Shown: positions 34,299-45,580, counted from the first letter of the stretch. The stretch: DNA of 64,000 nt from Pseudomonas sp. JM0905a (GCF_014700075.1 NZ_JACXBU010000008.1:62001-126000), one strand, 5' to 3'. A program made the numbers and translations. Notes: a model not told the origin generated them from the sequence alone.

Positions 34299-35915
34299 TT
34301 ACAGCGTCTCCGCCTCACTCTGCCGGCGCGGCCATACCAGGCTGAACCGCGCGCCGCCCAATGACTCGCTGCGGCCGACCTGTGCGCGGCCGGCGTGCCA
34401 GTAGATGATCCGCCGCACGATGGACAGCCCCAGGCCGTGGCCGCCGGAGGCGCGAGTGCGGCTGTCGTCCAGCCGCATGAAGGGTTTGAAGATCTTCTCC
34501 CACTGGCTTTCCGGCACGCCGGGGCCATCGTCCTCGACGTCGATGCGGCAGCGCTTGTGGCCGATCTGGTAATTCAGCTGCACCCGTGATTCCGCATGGC
34601 GCATGGCATTGCTCACCAGGTTCTGCAGGGCGCGGTGCAGGTAGCGCGGTTCGGCCTCGACCCAGGCCCCGTCGTTGCCGACGTTCAGGCACAGGCCGCG
34701 CTCGATGCGTACCGAGGCGCGCAAGGGGGACAGTTCGGCGATTACCTGGTCGAACAGCGCATCCAGGTCCACGCGCTGGAAATGCAGGGCCGGCGAGCCC
34801 TGCTCCAGGCGCGCGTAAGTCAGCATCTCGTCCACCAGCTTGTCCAGTTCCTGGATGTCGCCGTCCATGCCTTCCATATACTTGCGCCGGGACTCGTCAT
34901 TGTCGGCGTCGCCGATCATCTCCAGGCCAAAGCGCAGCCGCGCCACCGGGGTACGCAGCTCATGGGACACCGCGCGGATCAGTTCGCGTTGCAGCATCAG
35001 CAGGCGCTGCAACTGCTCGGCCATTCCATTGAAAGCGGCGGCCAGGCGTCCCACTGAGTCGGCGCCCCTGGTAGGAACCCGCGCATCCAGCTTGCCCTGG
35101 GCGATGTCGGTGGCAGCACTCTCCAGCCCCATCAACCGATGCTCCAGCTGACGCACCAGGAAATACACGGTCAGGCCGATCAGGGTCAGACCGAGAAAGC
35201 CGATCAGCACCAGCATCTGTGGCGGATAGGGGTTCATCTGATGCAGCGGCCCCATCTCCAGCACCCAGGGCGTGTCCACCATGCCGGAGAATACGCGGAT
35301 GGAATCACCATCCTTGCCCAGGGCCATCACCGTATCGCCCTCATCCACCCGGCGACGCTGATCGACGTCCAGGTCGGCGTCTTTCAGCGGGATCAGCCGC
35401 ATGTCGAAGCCGAACTGCTTGTTCTCCTTGATGGACGCCAGGCGCTGGGGCTGCTCGTTCACCGGGAAGCGCACCAGCTCGTCCATCAATAGATAGACGG
35501 TGGCCCGCGCCAGCTGCTCGCTGATCTGCTCCACGTCACCAGTCAGCAGCAGCCGCTCGCCCACGCTCACCAGGGCGAACACCCGCGCCGCATGGGGGCC
35601 GGTTTGCTCCACCAGCACCTGGCCGCGCGTCAGGCGATTGCGCGCGCTGTTGTCCAGCTTCGAGCCCTCCATGGGCTGCAGCTCCAGGGGAATGCCCAGC
35701 AGGCGTCCCCAGAGCACCACCGCGCGGCGGCGCTCCACTTCATTCATGGGCTGGAGGTTGTCGGCCATCAGGCGGAAGGTGCCGCGGGCCAGGCTCTCGC
35801 GGTACTGGTCAGAGCGCACCTCGTTGACCTGGTGGATGGTGAAGACGCCGAGCAGCGCCACCAGCACCAAGGTCACCAGCATGCCGCCGTAAATGCGCAG
35901 GAAGATCGAGTTCAT
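34299..35915 (-). CDS. Sensor histidine kinase, RstB-like
   Basis: A 538-residue inner membrane kinase: TM1 at residues 8-28, a periplasmic domain of about 220 residues, TM2 (MLVLIGFLGLTLIGLTVYFLV) near 245-265, HAMP (GLESAATDIAQGKLDARVP), phosphoacceptor LIRAVSHELRTPVARLRFGL, and ATPase motifs NLVSNAMRHAE, VEDDGPGVP and GGHGLGLSIVRRI. Signal unknown. The arrangement with its regulator upstream and nrdAB beyond matches the PAO1 pair that I recall beside nrdA. Domain layout resembles RstB. Confidence 0.9.
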   Translation of the reverse strand: MNSIFLRIYGGMLVTLVLVALLGVFTIHQVNEVRSDQYRESLARGTFRLMADNLQPMNEVERRRAVVLWGRLLGIPLELQPMEGSKLDNSARNRLTRGQVLVEQTGPHAARVFALVSVGERLLLTGDVEQISEQLARATVYLLMDELVRFPVNEQPQRLASIKENKQFGFDMRLIPLKDADLDVDQRRRVDEGDTVMALGKDGDSIRVFSGMVDTPWVLEMGPLHQMNPYPPQMLVLIGFLGLTLIGLTVYFLVRQLEHRLMGLESAATDIAQGKLDARVPTRGADSVGRLAAAFNGMAEQLQRLLMLQRELIRAVSHELRTPVARLRFGLEMIGDADNDESRRKYMEGMDGDIQELDKLVDEMLTYARLEQGSPALHFQRVDLDALFDQVIAELSPLRASVRIERGLCLNVGNDGAWVEAEPRYLHRALQNLVSNAMRHAESRVQLNYQIGHKRCRIDVEDDGPGVPESQWEKIFKPFMRLDDSRTRASGGHGLGLSIVRRIIYWHAGRAQVGRSESLGGARFSLVWPRRQSEAETL

Positions 35916-35930
35916 GGACTGTCGCCAGCG

Positions 35931-36653
35931 TCAGAGGCCTTCGGCGGCCTCTCTGACAAATAGATAGCCCTTGCTGCGTACCGTCTTGATCAGGCGCGGA
36001 TGCATGGGGTCGTCACCGATCTTCGGACGTATGCGCGAAATGCGCACGTCAATGGAGCGGTCCTGGCCGTCGTATTCGATGCCGCGCAGGGAATTGAAGA
36101 TCTCCTCGCGGGAAAGGATGCGCCCGGCGTTCACCGCCAGCAGCCACAGGAGGTCGAATTCGGCACTGGTCAGCTCGATGCTGCGCTCGTTGAGCCAGGC
36201 CTCGCGCATGGCGTTGTCGATCACCAGCGGACCGAACTCCAGGCGGCGCTGGTTTTCCACAACGGGAACCTCGGCGACCACCTCGCTACGCCGCAGCAGG
36301 GCACGGATACGCGCCAGCAGCACTCGCGGGCGCACCGGCTTGCACACATAGTCATCGGCCCCCAACTCCAGGCCCAGTACCTGATCCATGTCGTCGGTGC
36401 GTGCAGTGAGCATCAGGATCGGCCCCTCGTACTGGCCGCGTAGCTTGCGGCAGATGGACAGGCCATCCTCCCCCGGCAGCATCAGGTCCAGCACCACCAG
36501 ATCCGGGCGCTCCTTGAGGATGCGCGCCACCGCCTGGCCGCCATCGGACTCGATGGAGACCCGCAGGCCGTTGCCTTCCAGGTATTCACGGGTCAGATCG
36601 GCCAGTCGCTGATCGTCTTCGACTATGAGGATTCGCCAGGCTTCTTGCTCCAC
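35931..36653 (-). CDS. OmpR-type response regulator, RstA-like
   Basis: A 240-residue regulator: receiver domain ILIVEDDQRLADLTREYLEG with the phosphorylated Asp in DLVVLDLMLPGEDGLSICRK and Lys in DDYVCKPVRPRVLLARI; winged helix with ELTSAEFDLLWLLAVNAGRI and SIDVRISRIRPKIGDDP. I chose the GTG at 36653 (M-EQEAWRILIVEDD) since AGGGAG lies six bases upstream; longer forms run through the promoter. It is followed after 15 bp by its kinase gene. Confidence 0.9.
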   Translation of the reverse strand: MEQEAWRILIVEDDQRLADLTREYLEGNGLRVSIESDGGQAVARILKERPDLVVLDLMLPGEDGLSICRKLRGQYEGPILMLTARTDDMDQVLGLELGADDYVCKPVRPRVLLARIRALLRRSEVVAEVPVVENQRRLEFGPLVIDNAMREAWLNERSIELTSAEFDLLWLLAVNAGRILSREEIFNSLRGIEYDGQDRSIDVRISRIRPKIGDDPMHPRLIKTVRSKGYLFVREAAEGL

Positions 36654-36750
36654 CACGCACTCCCTAGACAGCGTCAGGACCATCGAAAAACGGGTCCGCA
36701 TTGTATCAATGCCGGATGGATAGCACAGCGCATGCCAGATACGAGCGAAA

Positions 36751-36766
36751 ACACAAGATATTGTGT
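36751..36766. promoter_or_regulatory. NrdR-box-like palindrome
   Basis: ACACAAGATATTGTGT is palindromic at 14 of 16 positions and fits the NrdR consensus (ACAC-W-A-TATA-T-W-GTGT type). It lies about 100 bp before the response regulator start and about 600 bp before nrdA, so it could serve either. Confidence 0.55.
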
Positions 36767-36897
36767 TAGCTTGCGACGCCATCGACAGCGCCGCACTACC
36801 TCGAAAACCGTCCATTCGGCGGCGACGAACGGCAGAGCCTAGAGCCACCGGGCCTTTGCCTCCGTTACCCTGCAGTCACCCACAAATCACCCACAAG

Positions 36898-36906
36898 TTA
36901 TCCACA
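36898..36906. promoter_or_regulatory. DnaA box upstream of nrdA
   Basis: TTATCCACA, the perfect DnaA consensus, preceded at 36881-36895 by ACAAATCACCCACA-like degenerate copies. DnaA control of nrdAB is established in E. coli. The 36654-37368 gap (715 bp) otherwise shows no gene. Confidence 0.65.
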
Positions 36907-37169
36907 GGCTAGATGTTGTGGCTCGCCTTGCAATACCCCCAACAGCGCATTATCTTGTACCCCCATCGAGCTCAGCCCCTACATATAGGGGTGAGGGCGT
37001 ACCACCGGACACTAATTAGAATCAAGCGCTAAAGGCTTTTTCCGAGCCTGACCACCGGTGTGTCACAAGCGGTATTTCACCCACCAAACGCCTCTGGCGA
37101 GTGGTGCCGGCCCAGGACACAAAGAACGTGACTGGGGGTCGGAAGCCGGTGAGGCGCCAACAGCGCCCA

Positions 37170-37185
37170 CCACTAGGTATTGTGG
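37170..37185. promoter_or_regulatory. Second NrdR-box-like palindrome, nrdA-proximal
   Basis: CCACTAGGTATTGTGG, about 185 bp before the nrdA start; the inverted CCACWA/TWGTGG ends resemble NrdR boxes. TTGACT at 37214 could be a -35 element downstream of it. Confidence 0.5.
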
Positions 37186-37368
37186 TTGTCACGGATCTTT
37201 AACACCGTGGCGATTGACTTGTAGGGCCAGGAAGGCACTTGAGTCCTGTCCTTCAGCCCCGAAGCACCACGTGTTCGCGCCCGGCGCCGTTGCCGTGCGT
37301 ATTGCGTTGTGAAAAGGGAACGAAGGCGATTCAGGCGCCCTTACATAAATCAGAACATGGAGAACCCC

Positions 37369-40266
<2,898 letters not shown>

Positions 40267-40405
40267 GTGCGCGTCGCTGAGCGGCGTCCGCGTTGTTGCC
40301 CGGCTGGCCGGCCCCCATCACGTACGTGCGTACGCTCAGGGGCTCCAGCCAACCGGGCGCCTAGCGATCACTCGCACAGCACCACGCTCGACCGGGAGTG
40401 AAATT

Positions 40406-40444
40406 CCCTCCCCTCTCCCTCTGGGAGAGGGGCCGGGGCGAGGG
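40406..40444. repeat. Type C repeat between nrdA and nrdB
   Basis: CCCTCCCCTCTCCCTCTGGG then AGAGGGGCCGGGGCGAGGG. The 343-bp gap between nrdA and nrdB also holds a CGTACGTGCGTACG palindrome near 40320 and no gene that I can see. Confidence 0.75.
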
Positions 40445-40609
40445 AAACCTCAGGCAGCACCCAGTTCAACAAGCCCACCCACAAACCGGGTGTGCACAGG
40501 CCAGGGCAATCCACCGCCCCGTCCTTGATCCAACGCTTTCGCGTGCATCCATCCACGCACCCAAACACCCAGGCCGGCACAGACCGGTCCGCAGACCAGG
40601 AGAGGAACA

Positions 40610-41857
40610 ATGCTCAGCTGGGACGAATTCGACAAAGAAGACCCCACCGAAGCCAAGGCAGCCCCCGCCGTTGCCCAGGCCGCAGCCAAGAACATCGACA
40701 AGCTCGACGACGAAGCCGCCGGCTCCGTTGAAGACGCCCGCGCCGTATCGGCCGACGACTCCGACGCCGTCGCCCGCGCCAAGAAGGCCCTCGACGCCCT
40801 CGACATCCAGGAAGGCCTGGACGACCTCGAAGGCTCCGCCGCGCGCGTGCAGGTTGGCGACAAGCAGATGATCAACGCCCGCGCCGACCTCAACCAACTC
40901 GTACCCTTCAAGTACGACTGGGCCTGGCAGAAGTATCTGGATGGTTGCGCCAACCACTGGATGCCGCAGGAAGTGAACATGAACGCCGACATTGCCCTGT
41001 GGAAGAGCAAGGACGGCCTGTCCGAAGACGAGCGCCGCATCGTTATGCGCAACCTCGGCTTCTTCTCCACCGCCGACTCCCTGGTTGCCAACAACCTGGT
41101 GCTGGCCGTGTACCGCCTGATCACCAACCCCGAATGCCGCCAGTACATCCTGCGCCAGGCCTTCGAAGAGGCGATCCACACCCACGCCTACCAGTACTGC
41201 ATCGAGTCGCTGGGCATGGATGAAGGCGAGATCTTCAACATGTACCACGAGATCCCGAGCGTCGCGAAGAAAGCGTCCTGGGGCCTCAAGTACACCCGCT
41301 CGATCTCCGACCCCGAGTTCAAGACCGGCACCCCGGAGACCGACCGCCAGTTCCTGCGCAACCTGATCGCCTACTACTGCGTACTGGAAGGCATCTTCTT
41401 CTACTGCGGCTTCACCCAGATCCTCTCCATGGGCCGCCGCAACAAGATGACCGGCACTGCCGAGCAGTTCCAGTACATCCTGCGTGACGAGTCCATGCAC
41501 CTGAACTTCGGCATCGACGTGATCAACCAGATCAAGATCGAGAACCCGCACCTGTGGGATGCCCAGATGAAGGACGAAGCCACCCAGATGATCCTGCAGG
41601 GCACCCAGCTGGAGATCGAATACGCTCGCGACACCATGCCGCGCGGCGTACTGGGCATGAACGCGGCCATGATGGAGGACTACCTCAAGTTCATCGCCAA
41701 CCGCCGCCTGACCCAGATCGGCCTGAAAGAGGAATACCCGGGCGCGACCAACCCGTTCCCGTGGATGTCCGAAATCATGGACCTGAAGAAAGAGAAGAAC
41801 TTCTTCGAAACTCGCGTTATTGAATACCAGACCGGCGGTGCGCTGAGCTGGGATTGA
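40610..41857 (+). CDS. nrdB: Ribonucleoside-diphosphate reductase, beta subunit (class Ia)
   Basis: A 415-residue radical-generating subunit. The diiron ligands lie in [31 protein letters not shown] and [14 protein letters not shown], with an N-terminal Asp in the [16 protein letters not shown] region. The first 80 residues are acidic and Ala-rich and longer than in E. coli NrdB; the C terminus ([10 protein letters not shown]) is the peptide that docks on NrdA. Preceded by GGAGAGGAACA. It is separated from nrdA by 343 bp but should belong to the same regulatory unit. Confidence 0.97.
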   Translation: MLSWDEFDKEDPTEAKAAPAVAQAAAKNIDKLDDEAAGSVEDARAVSADDSDAVARAKKALDALDIQEGLDDLEGSAARVQVGDKQMINARADLNQLVPFKYDWAWQKYLDGCANHWMPQEVNMNADIALWKSKDGLSEDERRIVMRNLGFFSTADSLVANNLVLAVYRLITNPECRQYILRQAFEEAIHTHAYQYCIESLGMDEGEIFNMYHEIPSVAKKASWGLKYTRSISDPEFKTGTPETDRQFLRNLIAYYCVLEGIFFYCGFTQILSMGRRNKMTGTAEQFQYILRDESMHLNFGIDVINQIKIENPHLWDAQMKDEATQMILQGTQLEIEYARDTMPRGVLGMNAAMMEDYLKFIANRRLTQIGLKEEYPGATNPFPWMSEIMDLKKEKNFFETRVIEYQTGGALSWD

Positions 41858-41929
41858 ATCCGGGTCAAGACATTAGGAAAACATAAACGCTTTGCCTGAA
41901 ATGGAAGTTCGGGGTAGCGAAGAAAGACG

Positions 41930-41956
41930 AAACCCCGCCTAGTGCGGGGTTTTTTA
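41930..41956 (+). terminator. Rho-independent terminator of nrdB
   Basis: AAACCCCGCCTAGTGCGGGG then TTTTTTAT. It ends only 11 bp before the start codon of the DUF4062 gene, marking the junction between core and accessory DNA. Confidence 0.92.
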
Positions 41957-41966
41957 TGAGGAAATC

Positions 41967-42938
41967 ATGGCAAAACCGCGAGTTTTCATTAGCTCAACAT
42001 ACTTCGATTTAAAGAACGTACGCGCCGACCTTGAGCGTTTCATAAGAACCCAAGGCTATGAACCTGTCTTAAATGAAAGGGGCCACATCGCCTACGGAAA
42101 CAAAGAAAAATTAGAAGAGTATTGCTACAAAGAAATTCAAATCAGTGACATCCTTGTCTCTATTGTAGGCGGTAGATTTGGTAGTCAATCCCGCTCAGAT
42201 AGCCACTCGATCTCAAATCTTGAGCTAAAGACAGCCATCGACCTTGGAAAGCAGGTATATATATTCATAGATCGCGCTGTTTACAACGAATTCAGAACAT
42301 ACGAAAGAAACAAGGGAAACAAAGAAATCTCCTACGCATCAGTTGACGATCGTAGAATATTTAGCTTTATAGAGGAAATCCAGAGCCTACCAATTAACAA
42401 CCCAATTTCGAGCTTTGAAACCAGTTCAGAAATCACAGAATACCTAAAAGAACAGTGGTCAGGCTTATTCCAGAGACTTCTCTCTGAAAACTCAAAGCAA
42501 AAAGAAATTGCAGCACTTGACGAAATAAGAACCACTGCAAAAACACTCAATCAACTTGTTAGCTTCCTAGTCGAAGAAAGAAAAAACGGCGACCAAGCCT
42601 TCAAAGAAATACTGCTATCAAACCACCCCGCCTTCAATGAAATAAAGTCACTCATCAACATCCCTTATCGAATATTTTTCTCCAACATCAACGAACTTGA
42701 TGAATTACTGAAAGCCAGATCATTCAACCCGGTTGACGAAGAGAACTGGGACACCAAGGACTATATGGAATGGCTTAATAGCAAAATATCACCCGGACAA
42801 CTCCTGAAAATCCATACCTCCGTATTTGATGAAGAAAGAAAACTAAAAATAATCGCCCCAGACCAATGGAGTGCAAACTTAGTCTTAATCTCTGATTGGT
42901 CTCCAACTGATGATTTTGACGACGACATCCCATTCTAG
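41967..42938 (+). CDS. DUF4062 domain protein, AT-rich, candidate defence effector
   Basis: A 323-residue protein. The N-terminal 110 residues are a clear DUF4062 domain: KPRVFISSTYFDLKNVRADL, KEIQISDILVSIVGGRFGSQ and SISNLELKTAIDLGKQVYIF. DUF4062 is a TIR-like sensor/effector domain that elsewhere is fused to STAND ATPases. Here no ATPase follows; the remaining 200 residues are charged, partly helical (LSENSKQKEIAALDEIRTTA) and unlike any family I know, ending in an acidic DDFDDDIPF tail. The gene is near 40% GC, far below its neighbours, and follows the nrdB terminator, so it is a recent acquisition. A role in phage defence is inference. Confidence 0.85.
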   Translation: MAKPRVFISSTYFDLKNVRADLERFIRTQGYEPVLNERGHIAYGNKEKLEEYCYKEIQISDILVSIVGGRFGSQSRSDSHSISNLELKTAIDLGKQVYIFIDRAVYNEFRTYERNKGNKEISYASVDDRRIFSFIEEIQSLPINNPISSFETSSEITEYLKEQWSGLFQRLLSENSKQKEIAALDEIRTTAKTLNQLVSFLVEERKNGDQAFKEILLSNHPAFNEIKSLINIPYRIFFSNINELDELLKARSFNPVDEENWDTKDYMEWLNSKISPGQLLKIHTSVFDEERKLKIIAPDQWSANLVLISDWSPTDDFDDDIPF

Positions 42939-42975
42939 CGTGGCTAGCTTGGATGCTATCTACGCTCAGGCTCCC

Positions 42976-43005
42976 GTAGGGTGGATGACGCTCTTTTCAT
43001 CCACC
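42976..43005. repeat. REP copy left of the transposase (type B)
   Basis: GTAGGGTGGATGACGCTCTT then TTCATCCACC: 30 bp, itself a hairpin (GGTGGATGA…TCATCCACC). The exact inverted copy lies at 43588-43617 on the other side of the transposase gene. Confidence 0.92.
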
Positions 43006-43033
43006 GCTCTACAGGACAACTCACGGAGGAGTG

Positions 43034-43567
43034 ATGTCCAACTACCGCCGTGCACGAATGCCGGGCGGCACGTACTTCTTTACCGTCAACCTGCGCGACC
43101 GCCGCGACAACCTGCTGGTGCGTGAAATCGACCTGCTGCGCAGCGTGGTCCGCTCAGTCAAACAACGTCACCCGTTCCATATCGATGCCTGGGTTGTGCT
43201 GCCCGAACATATGCACTGCCTCTGGACGCTGCCTCCCGGCGACATGGCATTTGCGAATCGTTGGAAGGCAATCAAATTCGCTTTCTCGAAACGCTTGTCG
43301 AATGCCGAATCACGCACGTACCGCGAACACGCCCGTGGTGAACGGGGAATCTGGCAGCGCCGCTATTGGGAACACCTGATTCGTGACGATTTCGATTACC
43401 AGCGGCACTTCGATTACATCCACTTCAATCCGGTCAAACATGGTCATGTGCAATGCGTGCGGGATTGGCCGTATTCGAGCTTTCACCGAGCGGTGCAGGA
43501 TGGGATATATCCGGTGGATTGGGCGGGGAATGCTTTGGAGAACGATGCGGGTAATTGGGGTGAATGA
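43034..43567 (+). CDS. REP-associated tyrosine transposase (RAYT)
   Basis: A 177-residue Y1 transposase of the IS200-like/RAYT class. It starts SNYRRARMPGGTYFFTVNLRDRR, carries the HUH-type metal motif in VVLPEHMHCLWTLPPGD, and the catalytic Tyr region in WEHLIRDDFDYQRHFDYIHF then NPVKHGHV. RAYTs bind and cut REP hairpins as single strands and are credited with spreading REPs. Both sides bear perfect 30-bp inverted REP copies, the expected layout. The ATG at 43034 follows GGAGGA by four bases. Confidence 0.93.
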   Translation: MSNYRRARMPGGTYFFTVNLRDRRDNLLVREIDLLRSVVRSVKQRHPFHIDAWVVLPEHMHCLWTLPPGDMAFANRWKAIKFAFSKRLSNAESRTYREHARGERGIWQRRYWEHLIRDDFDYQRHFDYIHFNPVKHGHVQCVRDWPYSSFHRAVQDGIYPVDWAGNALENDAGNWGE

Positions 43568-43587
43568 GCGTGGGATTGGCTCTGCTT

Positions 43588-43617
43588 GGTGGATGAAAAG
43601 AGCGTCATCCACCCTAC
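43588..43617. repeat. REP copy right of the transposase, inverted
   Basis: GGTGGATGAAAAGAGCGTCA then TCCACCCTAC, the exact reverse complement of 42976-43005. Confidence 0.92.
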
Positions 43618-43693
43618 GTGACTTCATGCCTCCCAATCAGCCAAATCCCACGCTGCAACTGCATTGCCGCTTCCCTGCTCCGCCCATAGCCTC

Positions 43694-43912
43694 TGTCCCC
43701 GGCGCCTAAGAAACGCTTACTCACCTAGCGGCCAGACCGCTCCCGAAAGCTCAGCGGCTTTTTTGTGCCTGCGGCATACTCGCGCCCGCACAAAACCTCT
43801 GTTCTGCCGGGAGTGGGCTAATACAAGACCCGAAAGGGAAATACGTCCGGCCCTCTAGGTGGGGTTTCTTAACTCCCGGCGCCACAGCCTTAAGAAAGCT
43901 GATTGAGACCTA
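43694..43912 (+). ncRNA. Structured 'ash'-like element before the BRO-N gene
   Basis: A block that I recognise as the sequence upstream of phage-island genes annotated as 'ash family protein'. Translated it gives GILAP…GLIQDPKGKYVRPSRWG FLTPGATA, but this frame opens after a TAA at about 43709 and has no ATG before its TAG near 43913. It can fold: a 9-bp perfect inverted repeat GCCGGGAGT / ACTCCCGGC (43806-43814 and 43872-43880) encloses a CCC-GAAA-GGG hairpin (43829-43838), and GCGG-CCAGA-CCGC lies at about 43729-43741. I favour a structured RNA or regulatory element over a protein. Confidence 0.6.
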
Positions 43913-43922
43913 GCAGAGGTAA

Positions 43923-44438
43923 ATGGATATGCCCGAGTTCCCCCAGTTTCACCCCGCTCCTCCCCCGCACGCCGAAGTCCTGATGCCCGCCACCTTCATT
44001 CGCCACAAGCGCCAGTTGCGCGCGGTGCTGCTGGATGAAGAGCCCTGGTTTTCCGCCAGCGACCTTGCCCGGTTGATCAACCACGCGCCGCTGCCCGAAC
44101 GGGTGTCGCGCAACCTGGATGAAGACCAGTTGCAGCACGTCTGGATGCGCAACAGCCATGGCGATTTCGAGCAGGAATTGCTGATCAGCGAGTCCGGCGT
44201 CTATGCCGTGCTGATCCTCTACTACCACCCGGAAAACCGCTGCATTCGCCAATGGATTACCCAGCAGGTGATACCGCGATTGCGGGAAGCGGAACGCTTC
44301 GACGGCAGAGGCCCTTACCGGGAAGTGATCCAATGGCAGGAGCGGAGCTTGGAAGTGCTGCACTGGCAGGGCAAGGCATGGCTGTATCTGGGCGATTGCC
44401 CGGACCTGCTCCAGCGCCCGCCGATTGTGATCGGCTGA
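43923..44438 (+). CDS. BRO-N domain protein (phage antirepressor-like)
   Basis: A 171-residue protein with a BRO-N/Bro domain over most of its length: FIRHKRQLRAVLLDEEPWFSASDLARLI, then LDEDQLQHVWMRN, LLISESGVYAVLILYYHPENR and IRQWITQQVIPRLRE. BRO-N domains bind DNA and are common in temperate phages as antirepressors. There is no C-terminal KilA-C or similar domain. No other phage gene is near, so this is a phage-derived single gene behind the structured element. The ATG at 43923 follows AGAGG; an alternative ATG is at 43929. Confidence 0.88.
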   Translation: MDMPEFPQFHPAPPPHAEVLMPATFIRHKRQLRAVLLDEEPWFSASDLARLINHAPLPERVSRNLDEDQLQHVWMRNSHGDFEQELLISESGVYAVLILYYHPENRCIRQWITQQVIPRLREAERFDGRGPYREVIQWQERSLEVLHWQGKAWLYLGDCPDLLQRPPIVIG

Positions 44439-44485
44439 TCTGAAGCGGTGCTCAGCAAGCGGAGCGATGCCACCGCGACAAGATT

Positions 44486-44517
44486 GATGGGTTTCGCTCC
44501 GCTCTACCCATCCTACG
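44486..44517. repeat. Type B repeat
   Basis: GATGGGTTTCGCTCCGCTCT then ACCCATCCTACG, a hairpin between the convergent BRO-N gene and the 134-residue membrane protein gene. Confidence 0.75.
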
Positions 44518-44548
44518 AATCTGTAGAGCAACTTGCAGGCCACAAGGA

Positions 44549-44953
44549 TCAGAGTGTGATAGTGGCAGCTGGATAGAACAAAACATTGAGCACGAAGAGG
44601 ATCATCCAGAAGCCGATCTCCAATGTTTCGGTGATCGGCTGGATGCGTTTGATGGCGCCATATACATGCACGACAAACATCAGCGTGAACACCAGAAAGA
44701 GAATATCGAAGGCATAGCTGTAACTGGTGCCAGTCGTGACAGAGCGAAACATGGTTATTTCAACGATGAGGATAAAGGCGCCAAGGCATCGGCCAAAATA
44801 AATAGCCAGGTGCTGATGCTCCGGAATGGTCCAGCGCATGGCTCTTGCCCAGGCTAGCGGGGCAACGAATATGGGCAGGGCAAAAAACAGCGTGGTCACG
44901 ATCATCAGAGTGGTGATGTATTCCTTGCTGTATTGCGCGTAGTAACCAAGCAT
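44549..44953 (-). CDS. Small four-span membrane protein of unknown function
   Basis: A 134-residue protein starting MLGYYAQYSKEYITTLMIVT with four hydrophobic segments (about residues 13-33, 50-70, 78-98 and 108-130). The middle contains RWTIPEHQHLAIYFGRCLGA and VVHVYGAIKRIQPITETLEI. I do not recognise the family, though the size and helix pattern recall small oxidoreductase-free membrane proteins common in Pseudomonas. GGAGTTCTGTG precedes the ATG. Its base composition is near 50% GC, lower than the core genes. Confidence 0.7.
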   Translation of the reverse strand: MLGYYAQYSKEYITTLMIVTTLFFALPIFVAPLAWARAMRWTIPEHQHLAIYFGRCLGAFILIVEITMFRSVTTGTSYSYAFDILFLVFTLMFVVHVYGAIKRIQPITETLEIGFWMILFVLNVLFYPAATITL

Positions 44954-45327
44954 CACAGAACTCCTTGTTCCGCAGCCACAAGAGGGCATTGCTGGATAGT
45001 TATTGTTATTTCCGATGGGTTTGCGGCGGCAAGAATTGTAATGACAGGTCACATGCGTCAAGCGCACGAAGTAAAACCGCTACCAAATAACGCAATAGGT
45101 GAAATAAGGATTACTACACAAGTGCAACTTTCTGGCGGCAATCGGGCACCTGAACGGCCAGCTCAAGGGGGGGGCGAAACCCAGACTGCAGCCGGGGTTA
45201 CGAGGTATCGCAGAAGCACGCAGATGCCCATCGGCAGGCCCTTTCGCCCGCTCGTTCCATCCCTCAGGTGAGGCAGCAATCGCCGATCTACCCTCTGGTT
45301 GTTGGCGCCCCACCGGAGTGAGAAACG
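44954..45327. other. Gene-free stretch with duplicated leader
   Basis: No gene seen. From about 45217 to the start codon at 45328 the sequence repeats the leader at 48131-48244, including identical CGCCCGCTCGTTCCATCCC and GATCTACCCTCTG blocks and CCACCGGAG as ribosome site. A run of eight G lies at about 45163. Confidence 0.7.
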
Positions 45328-45504
45328 ATGAACACGAACGACAAGCCGAACCTCGACAAACTCAGCCGGAAACCCATCGATCCTTCAGAGCCAACGCCGT
45401 CCGCACGGGGCAAGGCGCGGTTCCAGATCGAAGCGCGTTGCAGCGGTGAAGGGCGAACCAGTGGAATGGATCGGGCGGCGCACCACGAGGAGCGAAACCC
45501 ATAG
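45328..45504 (+). pseudogene. Truncated copy of the small DRRxGxDRR protein gene
   Basis: The frame starts MNTNDKPNLDKLSRKPIDPS and continues SARGKARFQIEARC, clearly homologous to MNNDDKPNLDGLSLEPIAPT…SRGKAVFKIDTRG at 48245. After that similarity stops: the basic DRRKGTDRR tail is missing and the frame runs into a type B repeat that supplies the TAG stop. Its leader is also duplicated. I read it as a second copy cut short by a repeat; a working 58-residue protein cannot be excluded. Confidence 0.65.
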
Positions 45505-45511
45505 CGTTTCG

Positions 45512-45543
45512 TTGATGGGTATCGCTCCGCTCCACGCCATCCC
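45512..45543. repeat. Type B repeat at the end of the truncated gene
   Basis: GATGGGTATCGCTCCGCTCC then ACGCCATCCCACG; together with GAGCGAAACCCAT at 45489-45501 it forms a hairpin pair. Confidence 0.65.
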
Positions 45544-45580
45544 ACGAGCTACCCTCGGAGGCCACATCCGCTAGGCGAGG

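Noticed and set aside
36898-36906. Replication origin
   Set aside because: A single perfect DnaA box with no box cluster, AT-rich unwinding element or dnaA/dnaN/gidA neighbours; regulation of nrdA is the simpler reading.
43664-43858. 64-codon frame starting MPLPCSAHSLCPRRLRNAYS over the structured element
   Set aside because: Different frame from the ash-like peptide, no ribosome site, no homology; sequence constraint is better explained by structure.
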